Assembly: GCA_019637335.1 (NCBI GenBank)
Contig: JAHBVV010000001.1
Coordinates: forward strand, 875,440 to 939,439
DNA from: Candidatus Hydrogenedentota bacterium
GTDB lineage: Bacteria > Hydrogenedentota > Hydrogenedentia > Hydrogenedentales > JAEUWI01
Reading direction: 5' to 3'
DNA length: 64,000 nt
Shown: piece after piece, positions 53,169 to 62,422 of the stretch
Layout: every line of letters begins with the position of its first letter
How positions within the stretch are numbered: the stretch's first letter is position 1
Notes under the pieces: model-generated
Database searches by the model: none
What the model was told of the DNA's origin: nothing
Seen by the model: the letters and a program-made list of their open reading frames with translations, nothing else
Position numbers and translations under genes: made by a program

Positions 53169-54932
53169 ATGATCTGGCACCTCACCGCCAAGTCCGGCCC
53201 GCGCCGGGGCGAAAGCTGGGCGATTGGCGAACGCCCCGTCACGCTCGGTCGGGGTCTGAACTGCGATATCCACATTCAAGATCCCACGGTCTCCCGGCAA
53301 CATTGCCAGGTGTATCTGGAGGGGAACGAGGTCGTGTTTCGCGATCTCGGAAGCCGCAATGTTTCGCTGGTGAACGGCACGGTCGTCACCGAGGGGCGGC
53401 TGGCCCTGGGCGACGAGCTTTCCGTCGGATCCTCGGCCTTTATCCTCACGCGCACCGTTTCTTCGGAAAACACCGCACAGAACGGCGACGAGCCGCCGCC
53501 CTCCACGGTATCCCTGCGCAAGACCATGCTACCGCCCGACGCCATGGACCAGACGCCGGCGTACCGCTCTTTTCCGAGCACCGCGCACGATGTCTTCCGC
53601 ATGTTTCAGTTCGGGCGTCGCCTGAGCCGCGCCTCGTGCGAGGAGGCCTTTGCGTCCGCCTGCGTTCGGGAAATGGAGGGGCTCTTCCCCGAGGGCGTCA
53701 CCGTGGCGCTCTGGTGCGGGAACGAAAGCGACTACCAGTGGTACCCCGCCACGTTCGAGGCCAGCGACGAACTCGTGGCGCAGGTGAACGCCGCCATGGC
53801 CACCGGTCGTCCCTCGCTCGAACGGCACCGCAGGAAAGGCCGCCTGTTTCAGGATCAGCTTTTAGCGTGCGCCGCCCCGCTGATGGTCTCGGGCCATTGC
53901 CGGGGGGCCGTCCTGGCCACCTCGGCCGCGCGCCGCTATGTACTCAAGGACAGCGATCTGGAGCGCCTGGACGGCATCGCGCAGGCGGCGGCGCCCTTCC
54001 AGGTCTGGCGGTATGCCCCGGCCCGCGACCTCGATCACGAAAAAGCCCTCGATCACCTCGAATTGATCGGGGAGGGCTCCTCGGGCAATCTGCGGCGCGA
54101 GATTCTTACGGTTTCCAACTCGGGCCATTACGCGCTGATCACGGGCGAAAACAACGCGGCGGTGGCGCTGGCCGCGCGGCTGATCCACGATCGTTCGCAG
54201 GCGCCCCGGAAAGCGTATGTATGGGCCGACTGCAACAGCCTGGCGGGGCCGGACTTCTTCGAGGAGCTTGCCGGATGCGACGCGACGCACCCGGGCCTGC
54301 TGGAACAGGCGGAAGGCGGCACGCTCGTCCTGGCGAATATCGAGGCGCTTACGGATCAAAACCAGGCCGATTTGCTGGATGTCGCGATGCGCGGCGCCTA
54401 CCGGCGCGCGGGAGAGCAGAATAAGCGCGCCTTCAGCGGGCGAATTGTCGCCACCAGCAGCCACGACCCGGACGCCCTTCGGCGGGATGGGCGTCTCCGG
54501 GGGGATCTTCTCGCGCTCCTGGGCCGCCAGCATGTGCGGATTTCGCCGCTCGCCTACAATCAATACGCCATGGCTGCGGGAGAATCGGTGGACTCGCCCG
54601 ATGGCGACACGCCGTCGCAGGACGGTTTCCCCTCCGCGGGCAATGATGGGCGTATAGGCGGCTCCACCCTGGAAACCCGAGAGAAGATCGCCCGGGCCCT
54701 GTACCGCAGGGGCGTGAAACCGCCCAGCACGGACAGCCCCGCTCCGCGGCCGCGCGAGTATCACGATTCTTCGTTCGACGCGCTGGCCCAGGCGGAGGAA
54801 ACTCTCATTCGCGCGGTGCTGTCGCAATGCAACGGCGATCTGGAGCGCGCCGCCAAGGTCTTCGGCATCCCGCTTTCCGAGTTGCGACCCCTCGTCGAAC
54901 AGTTGAATGAGGCCCCCGGTCCCAACAGCTAG
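53169..54932 (+). CDS. FHA-GAF protein with degenerate sigma-54 activator ATPase
   Basis: 587 residues. An FHA domain (24-92; LGRGLNCDIHIQDPTVSRQH) is followed by a GAF-like region (about 140-285). Residues 300-480 align with the AAA domain of sigma-54 activators, but the Walker A GESGTGKE is GENNAAVA (326-333), the GAFTGA loop is deleted and Walker B (GGTLFLDE) is GGTLVLANI (383-391). It ends in a Fis-type helix-turn-helix (QCNGDLERAAKVFGIPLSELR). It should bind DNA and perhaps a phosphopeptide, yet cannot hydrolyse ATP. Probably a regulator evolved from a bacterial enhancer-binding protein. Confidence 0.85.
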   Translation: MIWHLTAKSGPRRGESWAIGERPVTLGRGLNCDIHIQDPTVSRQHCQVYLEGNEVVFRDLGSRNVSLVNGTVVTEGRLALGDELSVGSSAFILTRTVSSENTAQNGDEPPPSTVSLRKTMLPPDAMDQTPAYRSFPSTAHDVFRMFQFGRRLSRASCEEAFASACVREMEGLFPEGVTVALWCGNESDYQWYPATFEASDELVAQVNAAMATGRPSLERHRRKGRLFQDQLLACAAPLMVSGHCRGAVLATSAARRYVLKDSDLERLDGIAQAAAPFQVWRYAPARDLDHEKALDHLELIGEGSSGNLRREILTVSNSGHYALITGENNAAVALAARLIHDRSQAPRKAYVWADCNSLAGPDFFEELAGCDATHPGLLEQAEGGTLVLANIEALTDQNQADLLDVAMRGAYRRAGEQNKRAFSGRIVATSSHDPDALRRDGRLRGDLLALLGRQHVRISPLAYNQYAMAAGESVDSPDGDTPSQDGFPSAGNDGRIGGSTLETREKIARALYRRGVKPPSTDSPAPRPREYHDSSFDALAQAEETLIRAVLSQCNGDLERAAKVFGIPLSELRPLVEQLNEAPGPNS

Positions 54933-54959
54933 ACGGGGCCGATTGCGGGGAGGCTTCGA

Positions 54960-56429
54960 TTACGGATCGAGCGGATACAGCGGGTGCGGTCGCTTTGTGT
55001 ACACAAACGCTTCCGGGCCGGCGCGCGTCACACCGGGGGTGTCCACGCAGATCGTTCGCGCCGCGATCGGGTCGTAGGCCGCGCGGGGCGCGGTAACTCC
55101 CTTGACGATAATCGCGCGATGGATCCCGGGGTCAATCCCCAGGCTCAACAGCTGTTCCAGGCTCGTCGGCATGACGCGGAGGCTGTTCAGCACCACGGTA
55201 TGTCCATCGTCGGTCGCGAGCACCGCCGTCTGTCCCTGGTCGTACTCCCGCGTGCCGCCGTGGCGCGGGCTTTCTTCAATGAAGCGTCCGGAATGCACCC
55301 GCGTCACGGTCCCGCGCACCGAAACGGGCGCGCCGTGGAGCGCGTCCGTCTTTGCGCCGACTTCCAGCGCTACGCCGGCACCCTCCCCCGCCGCGGTGCA
55401 CGCGCGCGCGGCATCGGGATCGTAGAATACGGCGCAGATCCGCGGCACGCCCGCCGCGCGCAAGGCCGCGAAGAGTATCGTCGAATCCCCCGGTCCGCCG
55501 CCGCCGATGTTGTCGCCGCTGTCCATGAGGCAGACGGCGCCCTCGGTGGCCAGCGTCTGTTGGACCGCCTCGTCCACGTCCGGCAGCCCCGCGTTCAGCG
55601 CCGCACGCCGTTCGTACACGCGGTCGGCGAACTGTCGCGCTTTTTCCTCAGCGAGCGCGGCGTCGCCGTTTGCCGTCACCAGCACGGACACGCCCATGAA
55701 CGGCACATCGGCGTAAATATAGCCCGGCAGGAGAGACACGGTGACGATGCCCGGCTCGGCCTCCAGCGCCTCAAGTTCGGCGTAGAGTTCGGCCATGGGG
55801 CCGTCGCCGGTAAACTGCTGCACAATGTGAATCAGCAAGGGCAGCTTCACGTGCGCCATCCGCGGCGCTATCTTCCCGCGAAGGATACCCGCCAGGATCC
55901 GCGCGCAATCCACGCCGCGCTGGCGCTGGTCGGTGTGCGGGTAGGCCCGGTAGGCCACCAGGGTATCGGGGATGGACGCGATCCGCGGCGAGACATTGCC
56001 GTGCATGTCGAGCGACAGCACGATAGGGATGTCCGATCCGGCCCGGGCGCGGATGCGTTCGAGGGTCTCGCCGTCGGCGTCGTCGAAATCGGGGCACACC
56101 ATGGCCCCGTGCAGCGCCACCAGCAGCCCATCGAGCGGGCCCGCCGCATCCAGCGCCGCGAGGATCTCCGTGACGATGCTTTCGTAGGCCGCGCGCGTCA
56201 CCGGGCCGCCGGGCGTTGCCCACGCGGCCACGAGGGGCACGGCGTCCAGACCGAAGTTGGCGCACCCTTCGAGAAAGCCGCCGAGTTCGTGGTGTGCGTC
56301 CTTCCAGACGGGGACGATGGCGGGGCCGGCATGCAGAAAGGCCTCCTCGAAGTGCCGCCGCTCCGTTACCGTGCTCGCGAAGGTGTTGGATTCGTGCATG
56401 AACCCGATGATGCCAACACGCGGCTTCAT
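54960..56429 (-). CDS. MlrC-like M81-family metallohydrolase
   Basis: 489 residues of the MlrC/DUF1485 family, whose namesake opens the microcystin breakdown pathway after linearisation. Features: RVGIIGFMHESNTFASTVT at the N-terminus (conserved HESN), LVALHGAMV, SLDMHGNVSPRI, AYRAYPHTD and, after residue 300, MDSGDNIGGGGPGDSTILF. The His/Asp pairs are likely metal ligands. No signal peptide. It overlaps the class III aminotransferase gene (ATGA, 56426-56429), so both act in one pathway, probably on an amino-acid-derived compound. Confidence 0.92.
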   Translation of the reverse strand: MKPRVGIIGFMHESNTFASTVTERRHFEEAFLHAGPAIVPVWKDAHHELGGFLEGCANFGLDAVPLVAAWATPGGPVTRAAYESIVTEILAALDAAGPLDGLLVALHGAMVCPDFDDADGETLERIRARAGSDIPIVLSLDMHGNVSPRIASIPDTLVAYRAYPHTDQRQRGVDCARILAGILRGKIAPRMAHVKLPLLIHIVQQFTGDGPMAELYAELEALEAEPGIVTVSLLPGYIYADVPFMGVSVLVTANGDAALAEEKARQFADRVYERRAALNAGLPDVDEAVQQTLATEGAVCLMDSGDNIGGGGPGDSTILFAALRAAGVPRICAVFYDPDAARACTAAGEGAGVALEVGAKTDALHGAPVSVRGTVTRVHSGRFIEESPRHGGTREYDQGQTAVLATDDGHTVVLNSLRVMPTSLEQLLSLGIDPGIHRAIIVKGVTAPRAAYDPIAARTICVDTPGVTRAGPEAFVYTKRPHPLYPLDP

Positions 56430-57742
56430 CCGGCGCGCCCGGCGATCTCCGCCATGGCTTTCCCGGCGGCGGTGGCGGTCTCGTCGATGTCCGCGTCGCT
56501 GAGGACCGTGGAAACGAACCAGATCCCGAAGGAGGTCACCAGAACGCCATGGTCTTGCAATGCGCGCACAAAGCGCCGCCCGAGTTCGGCATCGGCCTGG
56601 CGCGCGGAACGCAGATCGGTCACCGGCGGCGCGCCCGGGGGCACGAACGACGTGCTGAACACCGAATTCACCCCGCGCATTTCGAGCGGCAACCCGTAGC
56701 GCTCCGCCAGCGCTTCCAGCTCCTCGCAGAGCCGCCGCCCGCTCGCGTGGGCCCGCTGCAACACCGCGCCGTTGTCCGTATAGAGGTGCTCCAGGGCCGC
56801 GCGCGTGCCCGCCATGACGAGCGCCATCGCGTTGTAGGTCCCGGAGTGCACCGTGCCCGACGTGTACAGGGACATCAGGTCGGCGCGCCCGGCGACCGCG
56901 GCCACCGGGAGGCCGCCGCCCATGGCCTTGGCGAAGGTCGCCAGGTCGGGCGTGACGCCGTAATACGCCTGGGCGCCGCCTGGATCCACGCGGAACCCGG
57001 TAATCACCTCGTCGAAAATCAGCACGGCGCCGTGCCGCGTGCACAATTCCCGCAGGCGCTGGAGGAAGGACTTTTCGGCGGGTATCAGCCCCGCCGCACA
57101 GGCGAAGGGATCGCAGATGACCGCCGCCAGCGCGTCCCCGTGTTCGGCGAAGGTCGCTTCCAGGAGCGCCAGGTCGTTCCACGGCCGCACCACGAGCGAA
57201 TCGCCGTAGGACGCCAGCTGGCCCTTCGACGACGGCCGCATCGTCGGGTTCTCGCGCGGGCCCAGGTCCGCGTCGGGCGAAGGCGGGTTCCACGCGATGG
57301 TGTCGAGCCAGCCGTGGTAATGGCCCTCGAAGCGCAGGATCTTCTCGCGCCCCGTCGCGCTGCGGGCCAGCCGCAGGGCGGCGTGCACCGCCTCGGAACC
57401 CGTGCAGTTGAAGCGGACCATCTCCGCGCACGGGATATGCTGCGCCATCAGTTCCGCCGCGACGACCTCGTCCTCGCACTGTCCGGCGTAGAGGATGCCC
57501 TTCTCCAGCTGCCGCCGCACCGCCTCCGCCACGCAGGCCGGCGTGTGACCGAACAGCATCGGGCCCTGGCCGAGGATATAGTCGATGAATTCGTTGCCAT
57601 CCACATCCCAGATCCGCGCGTCGCGGGCGTGGGAGTAGTGGTGCGGGAAGGGCTGCGCCAGCGCGCGCACGGCGCTGTTCACGCCGCCGGGAATTACCTG
57701 GCGCGCGCGCTCGTGCCAGGACTTGGAAATGCTGAAATCCAC
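56426..57742 (-). CDS. Class III aminotransferase, glutamate-1-semialdehyde aminomutase-like
   Basis: 438 residues, PLP-dependent. Visible: VIPGGVNSAVRA at the N-terminus, GHYHGWLDT, the cofactor-binding FDEVITGFR and the Schiff-base Lys in LATFAKAMGGGLP. The family includes HemL and many catabolic relatives. The MlrC partner, not a heme cluster, suggests a catabolic aminotransferase. The start is GTG 57742; the frame extends further upstream but has no good ribosome site. Confidence 0.85.
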   Translation of the reverse strand: MDFSISKSWHERARQVIPGGVNSAVRALAQPFPHHYSHARDARIWDVDGNEFIDYILGQGPMLFGHTPACVAEAVRRQLEKGILYAGQCEDEVVAAELMAQHIPCAEMVRFNCTGSEAVHAALRLARSATGREKILRFEGHYHGWLDTIAWNPPSPDADLGPRENPTMRPSSKGQLASYGDSLVVRPWNDLALLEATFAEHGDALAAVICDPFACAAGLIPAEKSFLQRLRELCTRHGAVLIFDEVITGFRVDPGGAQAYYGVTPDLATFAKAMGGGLPVAAVAGRADLMSLYTSGTVHSGTYNAMALVMAGTRAALEHLYTDNGAVLQRAHASGRRLCEELEALAERYGLPLEMRGVNSVFSTSFVPPGAPPVTDLRSARQADAELGRRFVRALQDHGVLVTSFGIWFVSTVLSDADIDETATAAGKAMAEIAGRAG

Positions 57743-57877
57743 CGAATGACTTTCTATGCGGTCGGGACAACCGGAACAAGAACCTATGGTCCTCGTATTT
57801 AACCGCAAAGGCCGCCAGCGGCGCAATCGGGGGAGCTACCCGGTGTTTTCTCGGAGCCTGTCGCACTCGGGTTCTGT

Positions 57878-58034
57878 AACCGCAAAGAACGCAGAGAACG
57901 CAAAGAATGGGCGTGGCGCAAGGCTGCTGGCGAGTAAACCAGGCGGCTCCGTCTGTTCAAACACCCCTCCTCCTATCGGGAACACCGCAGACGAACACAA
58001 TGCCCTTTTTGCGCTCTTTGCGTTCTTTGCGGTT
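57878..58034. repeat. Inverted AACCGCAAAGAACGCA repeat
   Basis: AACCGCAAAGAACGCAGAGA (57878) faces its own reverse complement at 58006-58034 (TTTGCGTTCTTTGCGGTT). The same phrase recurs at 58614-58770. Such phrases are common between genes in this type of genome. No gene lies between the aminotransferase and GxxExxY genes. Confidence 0.8.
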
Positions 58035-58049
58035 CCTCCCCATGAAGCC

Positions 58050-58502
58050 TTATCCAAGAAGCCATGCTATCACAACGCTGAATAGGGTGGAGGAAGCGGG
58101 GCACATACCTGAAGCGCCTCCGCGTTGCCTCGCCGGGTCCCAGGCAAACTTCCGGACTTGAAACCGATACGACCCGAAATTGATCAGTAGCCCGTGTTCG
58201 ATCCGTGCCGATTTCAGGTATCCCAGAATTTGCGCCTCATGCTCCGGGGCGAGGGCCTTGACCGCCTTGAGCTCAACGATAAGCCGCCCATTGACCAACA
58301 GGTCGCACACATACTCCCCGATCACCGTGCCGTCTTCATCGAATATCGTGATTGGGAACTGTTGTTCAACCACGAAGCCCGCCTTTCGAAGCCGGTGCGC
58401 CAGGGCATTCTCGTACGGCTTCTCCAGGAGCCCATGGCCATGGTACGCATGAATGGCGTAGGCCGTCTGCCGAACTTGGTCACAAAGCAATTTGATTTCC
58501 AT
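58050..58502 (-). CDS. GxxExxY family protein
   Basis: 150 residues. The family motif G-L-L-E-K-P-Y is at about residues 24-30 (HGHGLLEKPYENALAHRL). Downstream is GEYVCDLLVNGRLIVELKAVKAL, the conserved D..ELK block that resembles a PD-(D/E)xK nuclease core. The family is widespread in intergenic and mobile contexts and its function is unproven. It lies between two copies of the AACCGCAAAGAACG repeat. Confidence 0.87.
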   Translation of the reverse strand: MEIKLLCDQVRQTAYAIHAYHGHGLLEKPYENALAHRLRKAGFVVEQQFPITIFDEDGTVIGEYVCDLLVNGRLIVELKAVKALAPEHEAQILGYLKSARIEHGLLINFGSYRFQVRKFAWDPARQRGGASGMCPASSTLFSVVIAWLLG

Positions 58503-58613
58503 AGAGCGCCCTCCTTTGATCTACATATCGATATGGCCTCACTTAACTATCGTCGCAAAAAAGCGGAATGACAGGACGTGCCGGCATCCAAGTCCGCTGG
58601 CAGACCTTTTCTT

Positions 58614-58770
58614 AGCCGCAAAGAACACATAGAACGCAAAGCGTCTCAGCAGAATACGACCGCTGTAGGACCGACTAGACACCGCGTCTTGATCGAGCGA
58701 CCCACACGCTTTTCTTGAGTGCGCCGACCTTTTACAAAGCCCTTTTGCGTTCTTTGCGTTCTTTGCGGTT
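58614..58770. repeat. Second inverted AACCGCAAAGAACGCA repeat
   Basis: AGCCGCAAAGAACACATAGA at 58614 and its inverse TTTTGCGTTCTTTGCGTTCT at 58744-58770 resemble the pair at 57878-58034. The two pairs flank the GxxExxY gene. Nothing else is seen from 58503 to 58811. Confidence 0.75.
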
Positions 58771-58811
58771 CCTGATAAGGGGCCAGCCCGCGCTGTCGTC
58801 CAGCGAAGCGA

Positions 58812-59534
58812 TCATCCCTCCACCAGCGCGTACTCCCAGGCAATCAGGACGACGATACAAATTGAATCAGGGGAGTCCGAAGCCACGACCGGCACGCTCT
58901 CTTCCGGGCCGATCATCGCGACGCGCTCCCTGTCTCCTGATCCGGCGATTTTGTAGTGACCCACGCTGAGCAGGTGTCCCGTGCGTACACCGGCCTCGGC
59001 CAGCTGCTCGCGCATAGAATCCCGCGCCGTGATCGCATCGTGGACCGCCAGTGCCCGCAACGCGCTGTAGTCGGCGAGTACGAATTCCACCGGCTTCTTC
59101 TTCGGTGGCCCGAAGGGATCGTCCGATGCCGCCGGACGGCTTCCCAAATTCACGCCGTTTCTTGCGGCCACGTCGAACACGGCTGAGATTTGCGTTGCGA
59201 GCGCGAGCTTATCCGCCGGCTGCGCCAGGGGAGCTTCCACCCGCATGACCTGGCATACCCGGGCGCCTGCGGGCGCGGCGGCCTGGTTCGAATAGGAATA
59301 CGAATCGCCCGATGCCGGGCTGGAGAACTGGAACATCTCGCGGGTCACCGTGGCCCCCGCAATGCCGAGCCCGGCGATGCCGTCCACGGTAGTTGCGGCC
59401 TTTTCGTTACACTGGCGCAGCGCGTCGGTTGCGACGCCGGCCGTCGCTTCCGCCTGGAGGTATATTCGCATGGAGTCTGGCGCGCCGGTGGCCTCTCCCC
59501 GGGTCTTCAGCGAAATGGCAGGCATGACTCTCAC
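58812..59534 (-). CDS. SIMPL (DUF541) domain protein
   Basis: 240 residues. The domain (PAISLKTRGEATGAPDSMRIYLQAEATA...) is typical of SIMPL/DUF541, with its GxxVTR-type segment (GIAGATVTREMFQFSS). No signal peptide follows the GTG at 59534, although this start has a perfect AAGGAGG seven bases upstream, so a cytoplasmic variant or a misplaced start is possible. The function is not established for the family. Confidence 0.8.
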   Translation of the reverse strand: MRVMPAISLKTRGEATGAPDSMRIYLQAEATAGVATDALRQCNEKAATTVDGIAGLGIAGATVTREMFQFSSPASGDSYSYSNQAAAPAGARVCQVMRVEAPLAQPADKLALATQISAVFDVAARNGVNLGSRPAASDDPFGPPKKKPVEFVLADYSALRALAVHDAITARDSMREQLAEAGVRTGHLLSVGHYKIAGSGDRERVAMIGPEESVPVVASDSPDSICIVVLIAWEYALVEG

Positions 59535-59844
59535 GGTGCTTCCTCCTTGCCGCTTTGACGCCGGACACCCCTGGCGGGGCGCTTGCGCCTTCATTGTGAT
59601 TATATAAACGCCAACGAGACCCGCTCGTTTTATCCTGAAAGAGAGCATACCGCATTACAGCAGGAGACGGAACGGGGGCGCGTAAAGGATCACACTGCCG
59701 TTTCGTTGCGCCCGCATACAAGTCCAGTTCAGTTATTGAAATACCTGCCGCCCCAGTATACGTGAATGCGCCCGGCAAATTTCCAGCGGCGCACCCAGAC
59801 CCGCGGGAGCGAGCCTGGGTGGCGCGCTGGAGATATTCATGACT
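59535..59844. other. Gene-free spacer
   Basis: About 310 bases between the SIMPL and YCII genes. A short dyad (CCAGCGGCGCACCCAGAC...GCGCGCTGG, 59785-59832) is the only structure seen. Confidence 0.5.
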
Positions 59845-60264
59845 TCACGCCTCGAGCCGCTTGCGCAGCGACTCCTCCTGCTCCGCCAACTCCGGCGGCA
59901 TCACCTCGCCGAAATCGGCAGCCTCGTAGATTGGGCGAATTTCGATTTCGCTGGGGCCGGGCATGGGATTGGGACAGCGCTTGACCCATTCCACCGCCTC
60001 GTCCATGTCCTTAACCTCCCAGATCCAATAGCCCGCCACGAGCTCCTTGGTCTCGATGAAGGGGCCGTCCGTCACCGCGCGGCGGGCTCCGTCGAAGGCC
60101 ACGCGCTTGCCCTTCGAGGACGGCTTGAGCCCTTCGCCACTTCGCAATATACCCGCGCTGTGCAGCGCTTCGTTGAACTGCATCATGGCTTCCATCAACT
60201 CGGTCGAGGGCATTTTTCCCGCTTCGCTGTCCGCCGTTGCTTTCACAAACACCATAACACGCAT
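59845..60264 (-). CDS. YCII-related protein
   Basis: 139 residues of the YCII-related ferredoxin-like fold (MRVMVFVKATADSEAGKMPSTELMEAMMQFNEAL). Conserved DGPFIETKELVAGYWIWEVKDMDEAVEWVKRCP lies in the second half. The family often forms dimers and is associated with ECF sigma factors or dehydrogenases, but no activity is proven for this type. ATG 60264 follows AAAGGAG. It stands alone in this region. Confidence 0.92.
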   Translation of the reverse strand: MRVMVFVKATADSEAGKMPSTELMEAMMQFNEALHSAGILRSGEGLKPSSKGKRVAFDGARRAVTDGPFIETKELVAGYWIWEVKDMDEAVEWVKRCPNPMPGPSEIEIRPIYEAADFGEVMPPELAEQEESLRKRLEA

Positions 60265-60491
60265 TTTTCTCGCTCCTTTGCCTGATTGTGGCCGCGTTGG
60301 CCTGTTATGAGAAATCAACGAATGGGGGCGGCAAATATGGACATTCGCGTGAACGGGAAGCTGGTTAGTGGAGAATGGGGCGGCTGCGGACGCTGATGGC
60401 GCCGCGGTGGGACATCCGCCGAGCGGCACACCACCGATATCACTGTCGTATGGATGAATGCGCGATGTCGCTGTGCGGGGTATCGTCTTGT

Positions 60492-61133
60492 TCAGTCTTC
60501 CGACCCGACCGGAAACCAGGATTGCAGGGTGGTTTTAAACTTATTGAACGCCGGATCCTCGCATCGCGACAAGCTCACGCTGCACGCAATTTGATGATAG
60601 ATCGATGCGGAACGTGGGATCTTGACCCGCTTAAGCGCAAATTCCAACGCGCGCTTCGGGTCAACGGGCTTCAAGTGATTGGGTTCAAGAAGTCCCTGCG
60701 CGATAAGCTGGTCGCGCAGTTGTGGCTGGACGCCTGCCCAGCCAAGCACACGCGGCACTTCGGACGAGTCGCTCCAAACCCAGGCCTCCAGTTCGGGAAC
60801 AAGCGCTATCGCTGCGCAACGGCCATCCCAACCGGTATTTCGAAGCCGCTCCTCGATTCCAGACTCTATTGCTGATGCGCCCGAACTCTCTTTTCCGCAC
60901 CCGTCGCGATCCAACATGATGATCGCTCTCCGATACCGGCCCGAGTGGTCCCGCAAAAACTCATGCGCCTCGAGCAGGCAACCCGGATCACGGTTGGGAT
61001 GGACAAAGATATCCCACGTAAGCTCCCGGATCTGCAAAGACTTCCAGCGCCCCAGGATGCCTTTCACTGCGTGTTCCATGTCCTTGTCCGCGGCCAGCAC
61101 CACCAGATCCTTCGAATCCTCGACGGCGCTCAT
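60492..61133 (-). CDS. TOPRIM-like protein paired with an ATPase
   Basis: 213 residues. Order of motifs: an N-terminal acidic strand (VVLAADKDMEHAVKGIL), HPNRDPGCLLEAHEFL, then IIMLDRDGCGKES (Asp75, Asp77) and VPELEAWVWSDS (Glu114, Glu116). That pattern suggests a TOPRIM/DUF4276-like catalytic core. Its start overlaps the ATPase stop by four bases (61130-61133). In OLD-, RloB- or Septu-like defence pairs an ATPase activates such a nuclease. From memory this also resembles MAD4 of the MADS system, unverified. GC and codon bias are lower than average. Confidence 0.75.
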   Translation of the reverse strand: MSAVEDSKDLVVLAADKDMEHAVKGILGRWKSLQIRELTWDIFVHPNRDPGCLLEAHEFLRDHSGRYRRAIIMLDRDGCGKESSGASAIESGIEERLRNTGWDGRCAAIALVPELEAWVWSDSSEVPRVLGWAGVQPQLRDQLIAQGLLEPNHLKPVDPKRALEFALKRVKIPRSASIYHQIACSVSLSRCEDPAFNKFKTTLQSWFPVGSED

Positions 61134-62422
61134 CCAAGCACTCCGCCAGCGAACAGCACCCCTAAGTTGGTTTCTCCATGCCAGCTTCGCAATGCGGGGT
61201 GATCTCCTCCCAATACGATATCAGCCGCACCCTCAACGGTCTTCGCGAAGCAAAGGATCGTGTCCGCTTCGGCCATACTGATGATAACCGGTGAATGGGT
61301 GGCCATCAGGATTTGGGCGTCGTAGACCGACGACAAAGACTGAAACATTGTCTCCACGGCCCGGGGATGGATTCCGTTCTCCGGCTCTTCAATGAGATAG
61401 ACTCCGCTGATGTCCGGCAGATAGGCCGGAAGAGTCAGCGCGAGAAGGCGCAGTGTGCCATCTGACGCCATCCATGAAGGCACACGTAAGCCGCCTTGAT
61501 AACACAAGACGAGATAGCGGTGCTTATCGTCCTCACGCTCAATGGTATCGATGTCTTCCAAGTCTGGAAGCGCCGTTCTCAAATGTTCTATCCACCGTCT
61601 AAACGAATCCCCGGACTTCCTGCGCAGGGCATCTATGACCCAGGGAAGGTTGGAACCGTCGGGCTTGAAGCCGCGCGTCTGGCCCGGGGGGCAGGCCTTG
61701 CGAATTACGATGCTGTTCAACACGAATTGCTGAACCCCATCGGTCAAGAGGCGCTTCAGCCACGTCGTTACTGGAAACTTGGATTCATCCTCGGGCAGAT
61801 TGCCGAGGGCGGACTTTCTTGGGCCAAGCTTAAAGGCTGGCGCCCACCCTTTGCCGGACTCTTTGTAGACTTCCGAGTAGAAATTGTCGTTTCCGCCTTC
61901 GACCTTGTTGACGACCGTCTTGGCGTTGCGAGCCCCCTTTATGGAGAGTATTGTCTCGGGCGCCGCGCGCAAATCGGGAAAGCGAAATACCTGCTGGGGG
62001 CTCTCTGTATGACGTTCCGCCTTCAGCAGCAGGACCTTCTCGCTACGTATGACATACTCCCCGGAATACTGCTCTTCGCCGAGTGAGACCTCATAGCGGA
62101 CCGTGTCAAAACTCTGGTCGGAAAGTAGCGCTCGAAAGTGGTCAGGGATCAAGACCTCGATCGCAAGCTCAAACCCGTCAGACTCGCGTCCCCAGCAGAG
62201 GTCTTGAAAGTTCTGTGACCTGTCTCTCACTGCTTTTTCAAGACCGCCGGACACAAGGTCACCCAAGAAGGCCACGACGTCCAGAAAGGTTGTCTTACCG
62301 CTCGCGTTGGGCCCCACAAGCACGTGAAACGCCTGCATCGGCTGGCGAACATAATGGAGGCAGCGATAATTCCTCGCTTCAATCAGCGTTATCACTACGC
62401 TGGCCTTCTGGTTGCACCGCAT
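61130..62422 (-). CDS. OLD/SMC-like AAA ATPase
   Basis: 430 residues. Walker A is VGPNASGKTTFLDVV (about 36-50); an ABC-type signature-like stretch (SWMASDGTLRLLALTLPAY) precedes Walker B (GVYLIEEPENGIHPRA) and the H-loop (MATHSPVII). The central 200 residues are a variable insertion. This is the RecF/OLD-like layout of defence ATPases. The ATG at 62422 abuts the stop of the next gene upstream. The lower GC fits horizontal transfer. Confidence 0.9.
   Translation of the reverse strand: MRCNQKASVVITLIEARNYRCLHYVRQPMQAFHVLVGPNASGKTTFLDVVAFLGDLVSGGLEKAVRDRSQNFQDLCWGRESDGFELAIEVLIPDHFRALLSDQSFDTVRYEVSLGEEQYSGEYVIRSEKVLLLKAERHTESPQQVFRFPDLRAAPETILSIKGARNAKTVVNKVEGGNDNFYSEVYKESGKGWAPAFKLGPRKSALGNLPEDESKFPVTTWLKRLLTDGVQQFVLNSIVIRKACPPGQTRGFKPDGSNLPWVIDALRRKSGDSFRRWIEHLRTALPDLEDIDTIEREDDKHRYLVLCYQGGLRVPSWMASDGTLRLLALTLPAYLPDISGVYLIEEPENGIHPRAVETMFQSLSSVYDAQILMATHSPVIISMAEADTILCFAKTVEGAADIVLGGDHPALRSWHGETNLGVLFAGGVLG

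Noticed and set aside
56426-57742. Assignment as hemL for heme synthesis
   Set aside because: The family is broad and the coupled MlrC-type gene argues for another pathway, so no symbol is given.
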